Assembly: GCF_030272615.1 (NCBI RefSeq)
Contig: NC_081407.1
Location: forward strand, 266,237,574 to 266,301,573
Length of the DNA: 64,000 bases
Direction: 5' to 3'
Source: Cryptomeria japonica
Lineage: Eukaryota > Streptophyta > Pinopsida > Cupressales > Cupressaceae
Both the position numbers and the translations under genes were made by a program. Shown here in pieces: positions 59,678 to 64,000 of this stretch (position 1 is its first letter; each line of letters begins with the position of its first letter). The notes below the pieces were generated by a model that saw only the letters and a program-made list of their open reading frames with translations, searched no databases and was not told the origin of the DNA.

Positions 59678-60700
59678 GTATATATATATATATAAAAGGT
59701 TAATGGAAGAAATCATATCCCAAAGGTTAAACGAGGTCAAGTTTACAACAAAAAACAAAAACAAAGCCACCAAGTGGCAAGACCTATACCACTATGGGGT
59801 GGAGGGGGTCCCTAATAATTGATTTTCTCCATATAATAGCAAGGTCTAGGTAATCCATGACAGGCTTACAACCATAAATTGCACCCTCTTATTTTTCTTC
59901 TTCTTGTGGCTAAGAATCACAAGTAGGTAAGTCAATCAAAGAAAGTTGAGGAAACTTGTAAAATTTGACCATCTAGAAAACTCATAGTCACAAGCTTTGG
60001 GAGAGGTAGAACAAGGATAGAAGGGCTAACACCAACCACAAACAAACATATCCTTGGTTCTTTGTGTAGAAATTGAGAAGCTTGTGAGTGAGTATCATGT
60101 TCTCCACAAGAAGTGTAGTTGTGTTCATGTCAACATCCATGAGGGGGATATTAACTCCTACTAGAGGCTAGAGCCTATGGAAATTTGGAAAGATTATTAG
60201 GGGCATTACCCCAATGATCAAGAATCACCTATAGATCTTTTACTTTAATTAAAAATTTATCATGTTGGACTTTAATCTACATAAGCACATTAGAAAATAT
60301 ATATAAACTTAGTATAAAGTGAGAAATTGATATCAATAAAACAACTAGGAAAAATGGCATTATTCTTGTCCTTGAAATGCTAAAAACAATTTACACATTC
60401 CAAGCAAGGAAATTTTAGGGAAATGTGGCTAGGATTCTAGTCCAATCCCTCAAAAGGAACATATTCTATGAGAAAGATTTAGAGTAAAAAGGCCTAAAAA
60501 ATATGAATCCATTTACAAGTAGCTTGAGATTTAGGAAAAAACCAAAAAATGATTTTTAAGATCCTTTAATTGTCCACAAAATGAGAAACAAGGATCCTTA
60601 CAACCTACACAAGATAGTTTCACATCAATAGGGAGACCTTGATAGAATATGCACTAGGCATTTGATGGTATGATGAAAGAATAAGTATATAGTAGAATAC
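59678..60700 (-). other. Possible LINE 3' end with TA tail (minus strand), then spacer
   Basis: Read on the minus strand, GC-richer text (GGACCCCCTCCACCCCATAG, TTGGTGGCTTTGTTTTTG) ends at 59694 in a (TA)n run (59678-59693). This looks like a LINE 3' UTR with a simple tail. No coding motif was found through to the copia LTR. Confidence 0.3.
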
Positions 60701-62103
60701 TGAGAGCGGGGGGTGTGAATCAGTATATTGAAAAACTAATACAAAGTTCCCAAACTCAAATTCAATCACACAAAGTAAACATATCTCAGTCAAGATCAAT
60801 ATTCATAAGAATACTTGACATCAATCGATTTGACTGTTATGACAACTTAACAGTAAACAAATTTAATCTTGTAAACATCAACAATGCTTAATCATAACTC
60901 AACATATTCATCTCTCAATGCTTCTAGTTATCATGCCTTATTATAAGTTAATCAAATCAACAAATAAGATCACAACCATAAAAGCATTCACCACTTGATG
61001 CAAATGTTTATACGTGGAAAACCTAAATAGGTAAAAACCACGATGAGATGAGACTCACAAGGATAGCTCTCTGAAATCTTCTAAAGTTCACCTTGTTAGG
61101 AGCCAAGCCTGTTAAAGCTTTACAATAAGTCCTATTAAGAACTAGTTCTGGTTAGGAATCACCCGATTAAGGGATTTACAAATATGCCTTGATGAAAAAC
61201 ACAATACCCTGTTAGGCGTAACCTCACTAGAGGATTTAAGAATCCAAGCTAATGGACCACCTTTTTAGAGGATTTAATGAGTAACCAAGCTTGTTAGAGC
61301 TTACCCGGTTAAGGGATTTTACTTCTGCTATAATTGTTAGAAAACAACAGGTTTTCTTGATCTGTCTGAATAGCACTACATTTGCTTGACCAGATCCTTT
61401 TAAGCTTCAATTTTCCTTCACTCAAAGTGCAGATCCATTCACTGGTTAGGAAACAACACACTCAACAGGTTTCTGCTAATCTTGCCAACAACTTTTACAA
61501 AAAACTTCATCAACCTTAAATACAAATCAATTAGGTCGGTAACACAACAAAAACCTAATTCTCATCATCGAGATTACAAAAAAGTTGGTAGAATCTTGAC
61601 CGTTAGAAATCATGACAATCTCTTCACATTCTTCAAGAAAATTCCAACTGCTCCATGATCACCGCTTCATCGAAATTTGTAACTCATCACGCATTGTGTA
61701 TTACATGCAATCCACTTTGATCCTTCCCTAGACAATAAACAAACACACCAAAACAATTTGAACGTATCCTCATACAATGATCACATGTGTCTCCATCATT
61801 ACCGCTCATCAAATAATAAACCAACAAACTTGATCAGTTAGGGTTTAACAACTGATAGGGTTTACCGGTTACATTGCATAGAAAAGTTTAACCCTTTACA
61901 CCGGTTCACCGGTTCATATCACAAACTTTACATACCGGTTTACAACATCTTCCACAAATCTCTTCTTACTGGTGACTAGCCAATATAAAAAACAACAATA
62001 TCAACAATAACATGAATACAATTACTGGTTCAATTGACATCAATGACAACATATCATTAATGCAATCTATATGCAAAATGCCAACAAACTAAAAATGCCA
62101 ACA
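60701..62103 (-). repeat. 3' LTR of element C
   Basis: The right end is firm: ...TGCCAACA directly before the C-rich tract, giving TGTTGGCA on the minus strand. The left edge is placed at TGAGAGCGGGGGGTGTGAAT (60701) because that G-rich block looks like a copia LTR terminus; 60640 (TGATAG) is an alternative. Four ACCGGT sites lie within 61864-61939. Confidence 0.6.
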
Positions 62104-62117
62104 ATCTCCCCCTTTGG
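62104..62117 (-). other. Polypurine tract of element C
   Basis: Plus strand ATCTCCCCCTTTGG reads CCAAAGGGGGAGAT on the minus strand, directly against the LTR. A second C-rich tract (TTCTCCCCCTTTGAC) lies near 62280. Confidence 0.75.
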
Positions 62118-62455
62118 CATTGATGGCAATGCAAATATCAACGCCTCTGATTGCTACTGAGATTGGTGAATAGGAATCCTGGTTTACATTACCAAGTATT
62201 CACCTTGCTCTATCTGTCTTCAGCCTGTCGTTGGTTCACCTAATCAAACACATAATTCTTCTCCTTAATCACATAATTTTTCTCCCCCTTTGACAACAAT
62301 GCCAAAGTGAAAGTAAAAACATGTAATTTTTCTCTCACCTGTGCATCAACATCATTCTGCAACTTGATGCTCCCCCTGTGGAAAACATCCACTTCTTCAT
62401 CAATCTATGTAAAATTCTGCAAGTGGTTCAAGGACTGATGTAATCAGCATCATGC

Positions 62456-63082
62456 TCAACTAACTTCATGAAGAGGGACAACCCCCAATTGACTTCTAAG
62501 ATACTCAAAAGTGGTCTTAGGCAGAGGTTTGGTAAAGATATCTGCAAGCTGCTCCTTGGTAGAAACATGCTCCAAGATAACATCTTTACTTTGAGCTTTT
62601 TCCCTCAGGAAGTGATATTTCAATTCAATGTGCTTAGTCCTTTCTTGCAAAACAGGATTTTTAGAAATGTTTATTGCACTTGTATTATCGCACAAAATCT
62701 TTATTGGTTCTGAGATTTGCATCTTCAAACCTTCCAAAATGTGCCTCATCCACATAGCTTGTGTGCAATTCATATAAGCTGCTACATACTCAACTTCAGC
62801 AATAGATTGTGAAGTACAAATCTGCTTTTTATTACTCCATGAAACTAGCCTTCCTCCTAGAAAGAATGCTCCATCAGTAGTACTCTTCCGGTCATTAATA
62901 TTTCCTGCCCAATCAACATCTGTGTATGCCTTCAAGTCAAAATTTCCTCCATATGGATACCATAACCCATAGTCAATAGTACCTTTCAGATATCTTAAAA
63001 TTCTCTTGGTTACCATCAGATGTGCTTCCTTTGGATTCTTCTAAAATCTAGCAACAATACCAACTGCATGGGCAATATCTGG
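62456..63082 (-). pseudogene. Copia RNase H of element C
   Basis: 186 codons open from 63016: RILRYLKGT, AYTDVDWAGN, RKSTTDGAFFLGG, SWSNKKQ, AEVEYVAA, MWMRHIL, CDNTSAI, KHIELKYHFLRE and QLADIFTKPLP, ending PLHEVS. The acidic catalytic residues (Asp in YTD, Glu in AEVEY, Asp in CDN) are kept. The frame is joined to RT except for TAG (63046 area) and TGA (63080 area), standing where this family normally has Gln and Arg. Confidence 0.88.
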
Positions 63083-64000
63083 TCAACTGTGAACAACATA
63101 GTGTAATTTTTCAATCATTGACCTATATTCCTTTTCATCTACAGACTTAGATGCATCATCTTTGGACAATTTACAACCTGTAACCATTGGGGTTCCAACT
63201 GGTTTATAGTCACTCATACCAAAAGTCTTCAAAACCTCTTTCACATACTTGGATTGAGTAATGAAAATACCATTCTTCATTTGTTGTATCTGCAAGCCTA
63301 TGAAAAAAATTATTTCCACTACTAATGACATCTCAAACTCATTCTTCATTTCATCTGCAAAACAATTACTCATGTCATCATTACCTCCAAATATAATGTC
63401 ATCAACAAATACTTCACTGACCAGTATTTCATCTCCTTCAGACTTGAGATAAATATTGATGTCATCACTGGTTCTAGCAAAGCCTATCTTCATTAGATGA
63501 GTATGAAGCCATTCATACCATGCTCTGGGTGCCTGCTTTAATCCATACAAAGATTTATGCAATTTGCATACCATGTCTTCCTCATTTGTCAATGCATAAC
63601 CATCAGGTTGCTCTATATAAACCTCTTCTTCCACTATCCCATTCAAAAATGCAGACTTAACATCCATTTGGTATACCTTGAACTTCTTATGAGTTCAAAT
63701 GCGGGTAATATTCCGACACTTTCCAGTCTTTCTATTGGTGCAAAATTTTCTCCATAATCTTCTCCTTCTTCTTGCACATAACCTTTGCATACTAATCTTG
63801 TCTTGTTGTGAACTACAACACCATCTTCATTTAACTTGTTTCTAAACACCCATTTAGTACCTATAACATTCTTGTTTACCAATCGGGGTACCAGGGTCCA
63901 AGTGTTGTTCTTCTCAATTTGATCCAATTCCTCCTCCATAGCTTTCACCCAATGAGCATCACCAAATTCTTCCTTAGCACTTCTAGGTTCAAAGGTGGAG
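63083..64000 (-). pseudogene. Copia reverse transcriptase of element C (partial, frameshifted)
   Basis: The upstream piece (64000-63643) reads AMEEELDQIEKNNTWTLVPR, then GTKWVFRNKLNEDG and GENFAPIERLESV, then shifts frame near 63690. The downstream piece (63667-63083) has [34 protein letters not shown], the catalytic [11 protein letters not shown] and YKPVGTPM. Both frames together cover the usual RT domain from its start. The coding sequence continues past the window edge. Confidence 0.9.

Larger units (their letters stand above)
60701..64000 (-). mobile_element. Element C: 3' part of a Ty1/copia retrotransposon
   Basis: Minus-strand element cut off by the window edge. 3' LTR about 60701-62103, polypurine tract, about 350 bp of untranslated sequence, RNase H, then RT running to 64000. 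Gag, protease, integrase and the 5' LTR lie outside. The RT-RNase H order at the 3' end without a following integrase is the copia layout. A frameshift and two stops make it inactive. Confidence 0.88.

Overview
This is plant nuclear DNA from a large, repeat-rich genome, most probably a conifer or other gymnosperm. The one clearly intact gene is a four-exon class III peroxidase (24382-25721). Almost everything else is transposable-element sequence of different ages, and the spacers are AT-rich. The conifer assignment is an inference from gene density, long LTRs and element types; no species marker is present.

Layout. 1-1300 holds nothing recognisable. 1300-5640 is a decayed minus-strand element with a Ty1/copia-like 3' end that encodes a long, unrecognised, coiled-coil-like protein. 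6856-7075 and 22413-22520 are halves of one compound microsatellite split by element A (7081-22407). A is a complete minus-strand Ty3/gypsy element of the Tat type (gag, protease, RT, RNase H, second archaeal-type RNase H, integrase). Its LTRs are 1414 and 1440 bp and its target-site duplication is CAATG. The peroxidase lies in the 22.4-26.3 kb interval between two diverged copies of a dispersed repeat, and a foldback element with 5S rRNA-like sequence lies upstream of it. 26.5-28.0 kb is a dead plant-mobile-domain (PMD) gene. 28.9-31.7 kb looks like a plus-strand LTR with a LINE-like insertion. 34371-50386 is element B, an older relative of A in the same orientation (LTRs 1814 and 1815 bp). 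52412-53702 is a small internally deleted copia-like element (D). 57.5-58.3 kb is a LINE RT relic with a homologous fragment at 34.06-34.35 kb. 60.7-64.0 kb is the 3' part of a minus-strand Ty1/copia element (C) that runs off the right edge.

How the parts relate. A and B share gag-pol, a small leader ORF upstream of gag, an extra G-patch-like segment between protease and RT, and a tRNA-Trp primer binding site. They differ in LTR modules and in the repeats next to the primer site. The tRNA-Trp match is 18 nt in B, the usual length, but 40 nt in A, reaching exactly to the base after the anticodon. A has almost identical LTRs (about 5 substitutions) yet carries about five nonsense codons, so it was probably copied from an already defective parent. 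B is several percent diverged and broken at many places. In A, B, C and the left-hand element the nonsense codons are mostly of the kind made by C-to-T change at CAG, CAA or CGA, as expected for methylated, silenced DNA.
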